DNA of 7,429 bases from Flavipsychrobacter stenotrophus (GCA_947372365.1 CANBTK010000085.1:1-7429); one strand, 5' to 3'. Numbered from the stretch's first letter, positions 1-6,479 are shown. Notes: generated by a model from the letters alone, not told the origin. Numbers and translations: made by a program.

Positions 1-2
1 GG

Positions 3-731
3 CTTGCCGAAAAAATGCTGGCCGTTAAGGGCGATGTAATAAAAGTTACCACGTCAAGGGGCGAATTAACCTCACTTAAGATTGTCGGCATCTGCCAGTT
101 CGGGCTAACCGAAGTGGATAATACCTTCAGCTATACATCGCTGGCTACCGCACAGAAACTACTTGGCGAAACCCAGGCATATATTACCGACATACAGGTA
201 AAACTCAAAGAAATAAAATGGGCGCCTGCTGTGGCGCTTGAGTATAAAAAGAAGTTCGGTGTAGATGCGATGGACATACAAACCGCTAATGCCCAATTTG
301 AGACCGGTAGCGGAGCCCGCACAGTCATATCCTATGCCGTGGGCATCACACTGCTCATCGTTGCCGGGTTTGGCATCTATAACATCCTTAACATGATGAT
401 ATACGAGAAAATGGACTCCATTGCTATACTTAAAGCAACAGGGTTTTCGGGTAGCGATGTGAAATGGATATTCATTTCATTGTCGCTTATTATAGGCCTT
501 ATAGGTGGCGTTTCGGGCTTAGTATTTGGCTATCTCATATCAGCCCTTATTGACCTTGCACCCTTCCATTCTGCATCTATACCCACCATCAGTACCTACC
601 CCGTAAACTATAACCCGCTATATTACCTGATAGGTATTTCTTTTGCTTTATTTACTACAACAATAGCCGGCCTGTTCCCTGCCCTAAAGGCAAGCAAAGT
701 AGACCCGGTTGTAATTATAAGGGGAAAATAG
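3..731 (+). CDS. ABC transporter permease, MacB/FtsX type (5' end off the window)
   Basis: This is the C-terminal part of an inner-membrane permease of the MacB/FtsX superfamily, which moves lipoproteins, peptides or drugs, or transmits force to the periplasm, powered by a partner ATPase. The frame is open to the window edge (residues L-A-E-K precede the ATG at 15), and the family has an N-terminal membrane helix and about 400 residues, so the ATG at 15 is internal. Counting from that ATG, residues 1-100 are the end of the extracytoplasmic domain (a KGDVIKV stretch, then VGICQFG). Three hydrophobic segments follow at about 102-127, 151-178 and 203-225. The loop EKMDSIAILKATGF after the first helix and the ending FPALKASKVDPVVIIRGK are hallmarks of the FtsX domain. 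The stop is one base before the ATG of the ATPase gene, so the two are co-transcribed. Substrate cannot be told from this sequence. Confidence 0.9.
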   Translation, partial: LAEKMLAVKGDVIKVTTSRGELTSLKIVGICQFGLTEVDNTFSYTSLATAQKLLGETQAYITDIQVKLKEIKWAPAVALEYKKKFGVDAMDIQTANAQFETGSGARTVISYAVGITLLIVAGFGIYNILNMMIYEKMDSIAILKATGFSGSDVKWIFISLSLIIGLIGGVSGLVFGYLISALIDLAPFHSASIPTISTYPVNYNPLYYLIGISFALFTTTIAGLFPALKASKVDPVVIIRGK

Positions 732-732
732 C

Positions 733-1416
733 ATGGCCAATAACGTTCTGGAAGCAAGAGGAATCATCAAGTACTTTCACGACCCTGTAAAATTCAAGGT
801 CCTCACAGATATTAACCTCAGCATAGGCAGCGGGGAGTTTATATCCATCGTTGGCAGGTCGGGATGCGGCAAGTCAACTTTGCTCTATATCCTTTCCACC
901 ATGGATACTGATTACGAAGGCCAGCTTTTTTTAAACAACGAACTGCTCACCGGGCAGCCCGATAAAAACCTGGCCCATGTGCGCAACGAAAAGATTGGCT
1001 TCGTCTTTCAGTTCCACTACCTGCTTACCGAATATAATGTGTTGTATAACGTAATGCTGCCCGGCATAAAACTGGGCAAATACCCCATTAAAGAACTGGA
1101 ACACAGGGCTATGGAGCACCTGCGCACACTGGATATGCACGACCATGCGCTCAAAAACCCCAACCAGCTCAGTGGCGGGCAGAAACAAAGGGTAGCCATA
1201 GCGCGCGCGCTCATTAACGACCCACTCATTATAATGGGCGATGAACCCACCGGCAACCTGGATAAGAAAAACAGCGATATGGTTTTTGACATCCTCAATA
1301 ACCTTACCACCAGCCAAAACCAGACTATGCTTATTGTTACCCACGACCCTGAATTCGCGCGGCGCACCCGGCGCACTATAACCATGGATGATGGCAGGAT
1401 TGTGGATAATGGGTAG
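733..1416 (+). CDS. ABC transporter ATP-binding protein, LolD/MacB family
   Basis: A 227-residue cytoplasmic ATPase, the usual length for stand-alone LolD-like subunits. All nucleotide-binding motifs are intact: Walker A GRSGCGKST (41-49), Q-loop Q93 followed by a LLTEYNV segment (97-103), signature LSGGQKQR (146-153), Walker B IIMGDE (166-171, catalytic E171), D-loop GNLD (174-177) and H-loop H204 in VTHD. GDEPTGNLD replaces the more usual ADEPTGNLD, a mild change. It should dimerise and drive the permease encoded just upstream. The ATG lies one base after the permease stop, and a purine-rich AAGGGGA at 719-725, inside the permease gene, is at Shine-Dalgarno distance. No strong terminator follows. 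The family (LolCDE, MacAB, FtsEX-like) is clear. The substrate is not, and a MacA-like adaptor might lie upstream of the window. Confidence 0.95.
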   Translation: MANNVLEARGIIKYFHDPVKFKVLTDINLSIGSGEFISIVGRSGCGKSTLLYILSTMDTDYEGQLFLNNELLTGQPDKNLAHVRNEKIGFVFQFHYLLTEYNVLYNVMLPGIKLGKYPIKELEHRAMEHLRTLDMHDHALKNPNQLSGGQKQRVAIARALINDPLIIMGDEPTGNLDKKNSDMVFDILNNLTTSQNQTMLIVTHDPEFARRTRRTITMDDGRIVDNG

Positions 1417-1469
1417 CGCATTAAATTGGTGGCAATATTAAAATAATTTAACCGGCTGAATTTTATTAC

Positions 1470-1477
1470 TATTTTTG
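1470..1477 (+). promoter_or_regulatory. Candidate Bacteroidota -7 box (TATTTTTG)
   Basis: TATTTTTG matches the TAnnTTTG consensus of the primary sigma factor in Bacteroidota. It lies in the 131-bp gap between the ABC ATPase gene and the DUF1569 gene, on the correct strand, and predicts a leader of about 60-65 nt. No clear TTG -33 element sits about 19-20 bp upstream (TTA is found near 1448), so this is a half-match. The identical octamer occurs upstream of tyrS in this window. Confidence 0.4.
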
Positions 1478-1547
1478 GCACTGAGAGTATGCCGGCGGCT
1501 TTAGTTACTGCCTGCCAGCACATTACACACCACCAAAACACAATAAA

Positions 1548-2006
1548 ATGGCTTTACCAGATATCTTCAGCAAAGGAGTTGCCGATGGCATTGTAAACAG
1601 GATTAATGCCCTGAAACCGGATACCCAGCCGAAATGGGGCAAAATGAGTGTAGGGCAGATGTTGGCGCATTGCAACGTAACCTATGAAATGGTGTATGAA
1701 GATAAACACCCTGCCCCCAGCTTCTTCGTTAAACTTATGCTCACTGCCTTTGTGAAAAAACTGGTTACCAACGAAGCTCCCTATAAACAAAACTCCCGTA
1801 CAGCACCACAGTTCCTCATAACTGATGCCCGAGATTTTGAAAAAGAAAAAAGCAGGCTGATTGCCTATATCGGCAAAACGCAGCAATTGGGCGGTGCACA
1901 CTTTGATGGCAAATTATCGAATTCTTTCGGTAAGCTCAATACGGTGGAATGGAACAATATGTTCTATAAACACCTTAACCACCACTTGTCGCAGTTTGGC
2001 GTATAA
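1548..2006 (+). CDS. DUF1569 / DinB-like four-helix protein
   Basis: A 152-residue soluble protein without signal peptide or membrane segment, matching the DUF1569 group of the DinB-like four-helix-bundle superfamily. Visible hallmarks are the N-terminal KWGKMSVGQMLAHCN stretch with H41 and the C-terminal YKHLNHHLSQFGV with H142 and H146 one helical turn apart. The spacing of one early His plus an HxxxH pair is how DinB-like proteins bind a divalent metal, so H41/H142/H146 are the likely ligands (inference; H145 is an alternative). The biochemical role of DUF1569 is not established; related folds include metal-dependent thiol-dependent transferases. The ATG at 1548 has no recognisable Shine-Dalgarno sequence, as is common in this phylum. 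It ends 31 bp before a strong terminator and converges with the gene at 2116-3066. Confidence 0.85.
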   Translation: MALPDIFSKGVADGIVNRINALKPDTQPKWGKMSVGQMLAHCNVTYEMVYEDKHPAPSFFVKLMLTAFVKKLVTNEAPYKQNSRTAPQFLITDARDFEKEKSRLIAYIGKTQQLGGAHFDGKLSNSFGKLNTVEWNNMFYKHLNHHLSQFGV

Positions 2007-2037
2007 ATTCAGGGTTGAAGACTTATCGCATAACATC

Positions 2038-2071
2038 AAAAACGCCGCTGGAAGTACCCAGCGGCGTTTTT
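2038..2071. terminator. Bidirectional Rho-independent terminator
   Basis: A perfect 11-bp GC-rich stem (2041-2051 with 2058-2068) encloses a 6-nt loop (AAGTAC). It is flanked by A's on the left and T's on the right, which extend the pairing to 14 bp. The T-run at 2067-2071 serves the plus-strand DUF1569 gene. The A-run at 2038-2042 becomes a U-run on the other strand and can serve the convergent gene whose stop is at 2116. Confidence 0.9.
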
Positions 2072-2115
2072 CAATATTGTACCAGCCACAGCCTTACAAG
2101 AACACAATAGAGCCT

Positions 2116-3066
2116 TTACGCCTCCTGGTTTTCCGCGCTCGGCATTATTTCCACTGGTTGCTGGCTGGCTCCGTTGTTTGGGGCTCCCCCGTTGTTAGTA
2201 GTGGCTTCATTGCTTGGATTGGTCTCATTATTCGGGTTGGAGCTCCTTGGGTTTTGTATTCCCTTGCCAAGTATGTAGCCAGATATACCACTGAGTATTG
2301 CAGCCAATTCACGCCCTTCCAGTATGCCCAGTACACCAAACAAAATTATAGCTATCACCAGCGAGAATAAAGTAATAAATTGTAACCCATTGCCCGAGGA
2401 CAGGAAATCCTTCGCAAGGCTGGTCTCAGACTTCCGGCTAATGAAAACAAAGAACGTAAGCAGCAGAGCCGCAACAATAAACGAGAAGAAGCCGGTGATC
2501 CAGGTCTTAAAATTACCTTCGTCATATAGTTTTCCGTAGAGGCTGTCAATGCGCAGCTGAGCCTTATTTATGTCATCTTCCAGGTTTTTCCTGCTGGTGT
2601 GCAGTATCTGCATCATGGCATAATCCTTCTTTATGCACACTACCTTACGCCTTGTTTTTTCAGTGATTACGTCTAGGTCCCCAATCTTGCGGTCGCCGTA
2701 AAATTGCGGCATATAACCCAGTAGCGTGAGGTAACGCTTCATTTTGTCGCTAATAACGCTAGTGGGATCTGACGAATCTACTAAATCCAGGTACTGTTGC
2801 CCCGCAATTGTATCCACAATATTGGCCGACCGGTCATAATTTACAATTTCAATTTTCTTTTGCACATCGCTGAGTTGGTTTTCTTTCGCTTCTATGTACC
2901 CCCTTACTGCATGTAAGGTTTCTTTCTTCTCCAGGTCAAAAGCCTTCGATGCCGCCTCATAATCAGATGCGACAATAGCAACATCCTGGAAGTTAAACCC
3001 CAGGTCATCTTGCGCAATGGCCATCATTGGCACCAATAAAAAAATAAAGAGTAACAGTTTTTTCAT
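2116..3066 (-). CDS. Unrecognised exported membrane protein with coiled coil and Asn/Pro-rich tail
   Basis: I do not recognise a named family. The chosen start (ATG at 3066) gives 316 residues and places a classic signal peptide at the N-terminus: MKK, a Leu/Phe core, then AIA-Q with cleavage expected near residue 18/19. Starts at 3093 or 3126 in the same frame would put 9 or 20 extra residues before it and look less likely. Residues about 35-75 and 132-180 are charged, heptad-like and probably coiled coil. Strong hydrophobic segments lie at about 188-210 and 229-249, with a weaker Gly-rich one at 253-270 (LSGISGYILGKG). The last 45 residues are rich in Asn, Pro, Ser and Gly, with low complexity. 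The plausible picture is an inner-membrane protein with a large periplasmic coiled-coil N-terminal part. It stands alone, convergent with the DUF1569 gene. Function unknown. Confidence 0.8.
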   Translation of the reverse strand: MKKLLLFIFLLVPMMAIAQDDLGFNFQDVAIVASDYEAASKAFDLEKKETLHAVRGYIEAKENQLSDVQKKIEIVNYDRSANIVDTIAGQQYLDLVDSSDPTSVISDKMKRYLTLLGYMPQFYGDRKIGDLDVITEKTRRKVVCIKKDYAMMQILHTSRKNLEDDINKAQLRIDSLYGKLYDEGNFKTWITGFFSFIVAALLLTFFVFISRKSETSLAKDFLSSGNGLQFITLFSLVIAIILFGVLGILEGRELAAILSGISGYILGKGIQNPRSSNPNNETNPSNEATTNNGGAPNNGASQQPVEIMPSAENQEA

Positions 3067-3261
3067 AACAAATGATATATGTGTGCAATTTTTCATAAAT
3101 ATAGATTTTAAACGATTACAGAACAAGCGATTTTGAAATATTTTCCAAATTAATAGAATAGGTAAACATATCCGCCCCGGCCCAATGTAATTGACCTAAT
3201 GAGATAAAAGTTTCACAGGAACGCGCAAAACCGCAATTTACGAGCCATTCAAGATGTCAAA

Positions 3262-3628
3262 GGCGCAACTAAAACACCGTCAAAGACATTGCCGTTTTGG
3301 GCTATCCAACATTCTCGCTCAAGGGGATATGCCATACGGGACACTGTGCTTTGAAGGGACATTTGCTACAACCAGATATCGCCTCGGGCGCACTGCACGT
3401 TACCCGGCACACCTGAAACAATTTGGGTACATGGTAGCTTAAAAAGGGGAATAAGTGTTCTGCGGTATTTTTAACGCCCAACTGGTTTTCACACTGTGGT
3501 AAAAATGACGGGCATCAAAGAAGGAAGTATGCACTTGCGTTGAGTCAAGCTGAAACTGCTTGTTAAATGAATACGTTTTGCACTTTTGGGTTTTGACTTT
3601 TTCCTTTTGACTTGACACTAGTTGCGCC
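3262..3628. repeat. 367-bp interval bounded by perfect 10-bp inverted repeats; possible MITE-like intergenic element
   Basis: GGCGCAACTA at 3262-3271 is exactly repeated in reverse complement as TAGTTGCGCC at 3619-3628. Each copy lies just inside the start of a short inward-facing reading frame (ATG at 3254 on plus, ATG at 3630 on minus), so both frames share A-Q-L near their N-terminus. No transposase lies between the repeats, and I could not see a convincing target-site duplication outside them. The size and arrangement are compatible with a non-autonomous element or dispersed intergenic repeat. A chance 10-bp repeat is not excluded. Confidence 0.35.
3591..3613. repeat. Short direct repeat TTTTGACTT, two copies
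   Basis: TTTTGACTT occurs at 3591-3599 and 3605-3613. Read on the minus strand it belongs to a purine-rich run of AAAAGTC-like units, translated as a Lys/Gln/Ser/Val-rich stretch. Degenerate AAAAGTC-type intergenic tracts are familiar from Bacteroidota genomes (recalled, not checked). This argues that the overlapping short minus-strand frame is not a real gene. Confidence 0.5.
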
Positions 3629-3647
3629 ATAGAACTAAATAAACTGC

Positions 3648-3693
3648 AAAAAAAATGGATAATAATACTCCCTGCGGGCTGTACTATTATCCA
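3648..3693 (-). terminator. Rho-independent terminator of the DUF6089-type gene
   Basis: Arms 3656-3668 and 3681-3693 pair over 13 positions with one mismatch (3665/3684), and an inner CCC/GGG pair closes on a TGC loop at 3673-3675. Read on the minus strand the hairpin is followed directly by a run of eight T's (A's at 3648-3655 on plus). It starts 24 bp beyond the stop of the gene at 3717-4580. Confidence 0.85.
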
Positions 3694-3716
3694 GTTCTAT
3701 TAAAAAAATATACTTA

Positions 3717-4580
3717 TTACCAGCTCCTGAAGAAACCAGGGCAGCGTGTTTTTATGTATTCTTTGGTATTACCAAATGCGCGGAAGTAAACGGTAACAGA
3801 AATGTTGGCATACCAGTACCAGTCGTTAGCCTTGGTATCGCCACGCTGAAAGCCATAATATGGGTTATTGTGGTCCCATTCTGTAAGCGTATTGCCGCGG
3901 TATGACATCGCTTTTGCAAGCGAGCCCTTGTATGCATTTAATGAATCAAGGTCCACGTAAGATTTGCTCACGTCATCCAGGTAATCGGTATTAGTATAAC
4001 GGAAACCTAATTCAGTAGTCAGGAAGAATGCATTGCCAATAAAAAACTTAAAGCCACCACCAAAAGGAAAAGACATATTTATCTGGCTGTAAGGCTTACG
4101 GTCAGGGTACAAAGGCAGGCCCTGGCCTTCTGTGCTCAGGGGTTTTAAAAATACCCTGTTGCCATTAATATCGTCTGCAAACGGGTTATAGTAGAATGCC
4201 GCAATGCCACCAAATATATAAGGCGTAGCCTTCATGCTCAGTACATCAATAGGCAAAAGGTTTATTTCCAGGCCGCCATGCAATTCAAACAGGTGCGTGC
4301 CGAAGCTCAGGTTCCTTAGCTTATTAATAGGTATATTGCTCACGCTATCGGCACCGGAAAGGCTGGTATAAGAAGCGCCAAACCTAAGGCCCAAGTGCGG
4401 GTTCATAAAATACTTATAGATGATACCGCCCATTGGGTGGTAGCCGGAAGAAGCAAAAAGTTTTGGCGTAAGGTCCCCGTAATAGTTTGACACACCGGCA
4501 GTAAGCCCTATTTCATGATGCTCCTGAGCATTGATAGAAAGTGGCAAAAGCAGGATTAACGACAGTATAATTCGTTTCAA
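3717..4580 (-). CDS. Outer-membrane beta-barrel protein, DUF6089 family
   Basis: A 287-residue protein with an N-terminal signal peptide (MKR, a Leu/Ile core, then INA-Q with cleavage near residue 18/19) and a small single barrel. The mature N-terminus EIGLTAGVSNYYGDL is the typical opening of the DUF6089 family of Bacteroidota. Alternating hydrophobic/polar strands rich in Gly, Tyr and Phe follow: LGLRFGASYTSL, FELHGGLEINLL, ATPYIFGGIAAFYY, FPFGGGFKFFIG, FFLTTELGFRYTNTDYLDD and a late YWYANISVTVYF. The sequence DYLDDVSKSYVD after a strand is also familiar in this family. It probably sits in the outer membrane; the role of the family is not established. The C-terminal tail after the last strand (about 20 residues, basic, with one Cys) is non-barrel. 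It is divergent from tyrS and has its own terminator. Confidence 0.87.
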   Translation of the reverse strand: MKRIILSLILLLPLSINAQEHHEIGLTAGVSNYYGDLTPKLFASSGYHPMGGIIYKYFMNPHLGLRFGASYTSLSGADSVSNIPINKLRNLSFGTHLFELHGGLEINLLPIDVLSMKATPYIFGGIAAFYYNPFADDINGNRVFLKPLSTEGQGLPLYPDRKPYSQINMSFPFGGGFKFFIGNAFFLTTELGFRYTNTDYLDDVSKSYVDLDSLNAYKGSLAKAMSYRGNTLTEWDHNNPYYGFQRGDTKANDWYWYANISVTVYFRAFGNTKEYIKTRCPGFFRSW

Positions 4581-4620
4581 CGTTAAATAGTTTTAGTAGT
4601 GGCAACCGAAAGGTAACAAC

Positions 4621-4681
4621 AAATTTCGGAATAATTATAACAAAACCCAAACGAAAATTTAACAATCCTGAAATTTCGGAA
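4621..4681. repeat. Direct repeat AAATTTCGGAA at exact 50-bp spacing
   Basis: AAATTTCGGAA is found at 4621-4631 and again at 4671-4681, inside the divergent intergenic region between the barrel gene and tyrS. The 50-bp period is close to five helical turns, so both copies would face the same side of the DNA. The intervening sequence is AT-rich. This suggests paired protein-binding sites, but no regulator can be named. Confidence 0.4.
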
Positions 4682-4703
4682 AATAGTGTGCGTAAAATGG
4701 TTT

Positions 4704-4711
4704 CAAAACTA
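4704..4711 (-). promoter_or_regulatory. Candidate -7 box for the DUF6089-type gene (TAGTTTTG on minus)
   Basis: CAAAACTA on plus reads TAGTTTTG on minus, an exact match to TAnnTTTG. It would give a leader of about 115 nt for the barrel gene, containing both AAATTTCGGAA repeats. No good TTG -33 partner is seen at the expected distance. Confidence 0.3.
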
Positions 4712-4736
4712 CATGGTTTAGCAACACTAAGTGTAT

Positions 4737-4744
4737 TATTTTTG
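4737..4744 (+). promoter_or_regulatory. Candidate -7 box for tyrS (TATTTTTG)
   Basis: TATTTTTG fits TAnnTTTG exactly and lies 28 bp before the tyrS ATG, giving a very short leader of about 20 nt. The -33 region shows only TTTA near 4717-4720 instead of TTG. With so short a leader, a T-box or other tyrosine-responsive leader is not present. No Shine-Dalgarno sequence is visible before the ATG. Confidence 0.45.
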
Positions 4745-4772
4745 CGGGGATTGAACTAACAAAAAGCAGCCA

Positions 4773-6044
4773 ATGAACTTAATAGCCGAACTACGGGAAA
4801 GGAAATTGCTACAGGAGATAATGCCTGGCACTGAAGAGCAACTGAATAAAGAAATGACTTCCGGCTATATAGGCTTCGACCCTACGGCTGACAGCCTGCA
4901 CATAGGCAGCATGCTACAGATAACCCTGCTCATGCGCCTGCAGCGCGCAGGGCACAAGCCATTTGCCCTTATAGGTGGTGCTACTGGCATGATAGGCGAC
5001 CCTTCGGGCAAGTCAGCAGAACGCAATCTGCTGGATGCTGCAACTATTGATAAAAACTGTGCCGGCCTGCGCAGGCAACTGGAAAAATTCCTGGACTTTA
5101 ACAGCGATGCACCCAATGCTGCGGTAATGGTGAACAACTATGACTGGTTCAAAAACTTCTCATTCCTCGATTTTATCCGCGATGCAGGCAAGCACATCAC
5201 TGTAAATTATATGCTGGCAAAAGATTCGGTACAGAAGAGGCTGGAAACAGGTATGTCTTTTACCGAGTTCACTTACCAACTCATACAGGGGTACGATTAC
5301 TTCCACCTCAATAAGCACCACAATGTGAAGTTGCAGATGGGTGGGTCGGACCAATGGGGCAATATTGTTACCGGCACCGAGCTGATACGCCGCAAAGGCG
5401 GCAGCGATGCATTTGCATTGGTAAGCCCGTTAATTACTAAAAGCGATGGCCAAAAGTTTGGCAAGTCGGAAGGCGGCAATGTATGGCTCGACCCTGAGCG
5501 CACTTCGCCCTACCAGTTCTACCAGTATTGGCTAAGGCTGCCCGATGATGATGCCGCTAAAATGGCGCTTATTTTCTCTTTCAAGCCGCTTGACGAGATT
5601 AAAGCCATTATTGCAGAACATGATGCTGCACCGGGAAGGCGCATAGCCCAGAATATGCTGGCTGACGAACTGACCATACTTGTGCATAGCGAGGCTGAAC
5701 TTAATGCAGCTAAGCAGGCATCTGAAATATTGTTCGGGCAATCAACAATTGAAGCGCTTGGTGCCCTCAGCGAAAAACAATTGCTGGATATGATGTCAGG
5801 CCAGGCACAAGCTACCGCATCAATGGCAGCCCTTGCCAATGGTATTGATATCGTAAGCTTCCTTGCTGATAGCGGCGTTGTGGCGTCAAAAGGCGAAGCA
5901 AAAAAACTATTACAGAATAATGGCGCAAAAATTAATAAGGAGAAAGTTGCGCTCGATTTTGTATTGAAACCCGACCACCTCCTCAATGGGAAATATATAT
6001 TGGTACAAAAAGGGAAATCATATACCCTGGCTATTTTTGAATAA
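4773..6044 (+). CDS. tyrS: Tyrosyl-tRNA synthetase (TyrRS)
   Basis: A class I aminoacyl-tRNA synthetase that charges tRNA-Tyr with tyrosine in the cytoplasm. At 423 residues it is full length for bacterial TyrRS. The Rossmann catalytic domain opens with GYIGFDPTADSLHIGS (31-46), whose HIGS (43-46) is the HIGH-type signature. Tyrosine/adenylate-site elements follow: IGGATGMIGDPSGK (67-80), YQLIQGYDYFHL (168-179) and GSDQWGN (191-197). The second signature is KFGKS (228-232), the TyrRS form of KMSKS. An anticodon-binding helical region spans about 250-345, and an S4 RNA-binding domain about 355-420 (GEAKKLLQNNGAKINKEKV). All motifs look intact and there is no sign of transfer. The ATG at 4773 is right because the MNLIAELRERKLLQEI start is typical. 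It is monocistronic, divergent from the barrel gene and convergent with the DUF721 gene. Confidence 0.98.
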   Translation: MNLIAELRERKLLQEIMPGTEEQLNKEMTSGYIGFDPTADSLHIGSMLQITLLMRLQRAGHKPFALIGGATGMIGDPSGKSAERNLLDAATIDKNCAGLRRQLEKFLDFNSDAPNAAVMVNNYDWFKNFSFLDFIRDAGKHITVNYMLAKDSVQKRLETGMSFTEFTYQLIQGYDYFHLNKHHNVKLQMGGSDQWGNIVTGTELIRRKGGSDAFALVSPLITKSDGQKFGKSEGGNVWLDPERTSPYQFYQYWLRLPDDDAAKMALIFSFKPLDEIKAIIAEHDAAPGRRIAQNMLADELTILVHSEAELNAAKQASEILFGQSTIEALGALSEKQLLDMMSGQAQATASMAALANGIDIVSFLADSGVVASKGEAKKLLQNNGAKINKEKVALDFVLKPDHLLNGKYILVQKGKSYTLAIFE

Positions 6045-6063
6045 TGGGCTGAAGCGGTATTAC

Positions 6064-6103
6064 CATATGAAAGGGGGTGGAAATTTTCACCCCCTTTCAT
6101 ATG
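6064..6103. terminator. Long perfect hairpin between convergent tyrS and DUF721 genes
   Basis: Arms 6064-6079 and 6088-6103 form a perfect 16-bp stem with a G5/C5 block near the loop and an 8-nt AT-rich loop. It lies 20 bp after the tyrS stop and 17 bp beyond the DUF721 stop, exactly where a shared terminator is expected. Neither strand has a U-run after the stem, so it is not a canonical intrinsic terminator. It may stop transcription by another route or protect the 3' ends. Confidence 0.65.
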
Positions 6104-6119
6104 CCCCGCTAATAGGGTA

Positions 6120-6401
6120 CTATTTTATGATGATTTCGTTCACTACCCTATCCTCAAAATAATCGTTGATATTTTTAAGCAACTGTTCTTTACCTAGTTG
6201 CAGTTCGTGCTTCAGCGGCGCAACATCGGTATAAATAGTCAGCGTTTTGTTGAAGAGGTTGATGTTGCGGGTATACCTGGCAATGGTTTTGCCTACAATC
6301 GTTTCCCACTCATCGCGCATGCGCAATTCGTTAAGCTTCGGCTTCCAGTGAGATTTTTCAAGGAGTAAGTTAAGGGCTTCCCCCATGCTATATGTGCCCA
6401 T
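6120..6401 (-). CDS. DUF721 domain protein (DciA-related)
   Basis: A 93-residue protein made almost wholly of a DUF721 domain, the usual size in Bacteroidota. Diagnostic features are the N-terminal SMGEALNLLLEKS helix, WETIVGKTIARYTRNI (32-47), a strand pattern LTIYTDVAPLKHELQLGKEQLL (54-75), and the ending INDYFEDRVVNEIIIK. DUF721 includes DciA, the replicative-helicase operator found in bacteria that lack DnaC/DnaI. In longer DciA proteins this domain contacts DNA and DnaB, so a role in helicase loading is plausible here but inferred. The ATG at 6401 is chosen; an ATG five codons later (6386) is an alternative. The gene is convergent with tyrS and follows the candidate RNA region on its 5' side. 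I see no clear promoter or ribosome binding site. Confidence 0.85.
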   Translation of the reverse strand: MGTYSMGEALNLLLEKSHWKPKLNELRMRDEWETIVGKTIARYTRNINLFNKTLTIYTDVAPLKHELQLGKEQLLKNINDYFEDRVVNEIIIK

Positions 6402-6479
6402 GCCTGCGTAAAGTTTATTTTAGGATTGTACCGCAAGTTACGCCTTAATTGCGTTAAGGAAAAACATAAAAATGCATGC

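Larger units (their letters stand above)
3067..3716. other. Long intergenic region without a convincing gene
   Basis: About 650 bases separate two minus-strand genes. Two short reading frames exist (62 codons at 3254-3442 on plus, 63 codons at 3439-3630 on minus). Neither has a recognisable domain, a signal peptide or a ribosome binding site, and I do not call them genes. What can be seen is: an AT-rich leader for the gene ending at 2116; a 367-bp interval bounded by inverted repeats (3262-3628); a purine/pyrimidine-biased repeat tract near its right end; and a terminator at 3648-3693 for the gene at 3717-4580. Confidence 0.6.

Noticed and set aside
1421..1451. TTAAATT/AATTTAA inverted repeat after the ABC ATPase gene as a terminator
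   Set aside because: Only seven A-T pairs with a 17-nt loop and no U-run; too weak to call.
1017..1541. Minus-strand frames of 174 and 137 codons over the ABC ATPase gene
   Set aside because: The plus frame has every ABC motif intact; these are antisense shadows.
1861..2370. A 169-codon plus-strand frame spanning the end of the DUF1569 gene, the terminator and the next gene
   Set aside because: It overlaps two well-supported genes in other frames and crosses a strong bidirectional terminator. Its translation has no recognisable domain.
3254..3442. A 62-codon plus-strand frame in the long intergenic region
   Set aside because: No domain, no ribosome binding site, and open stretches exist in other frames of the same DNA. 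More likely part of an intergenic repeat than a gene.
3439..3630. A 63-codon minus-strand frame in the long intergenic region
   Set aside because: Its N-terminal part is the translation of a purine-rich repeat tract and the rest has no recognisable family.
4744..4772. A T-box or tyrosine-responsive leader before tyrS
   Set aside because: The candidate promoter leaves only about 20-28 nt before the ATG, too short for such a leader, and no structured element is seen there.
5519..6100. A 193-codon minus-strand frame over the 3' half of tyrS
   Set aside because: It is a shadow of tyrS, with Ser/Ala-rich composition typical of an antisense frame, and it begins inside the hairpin after tyrS.
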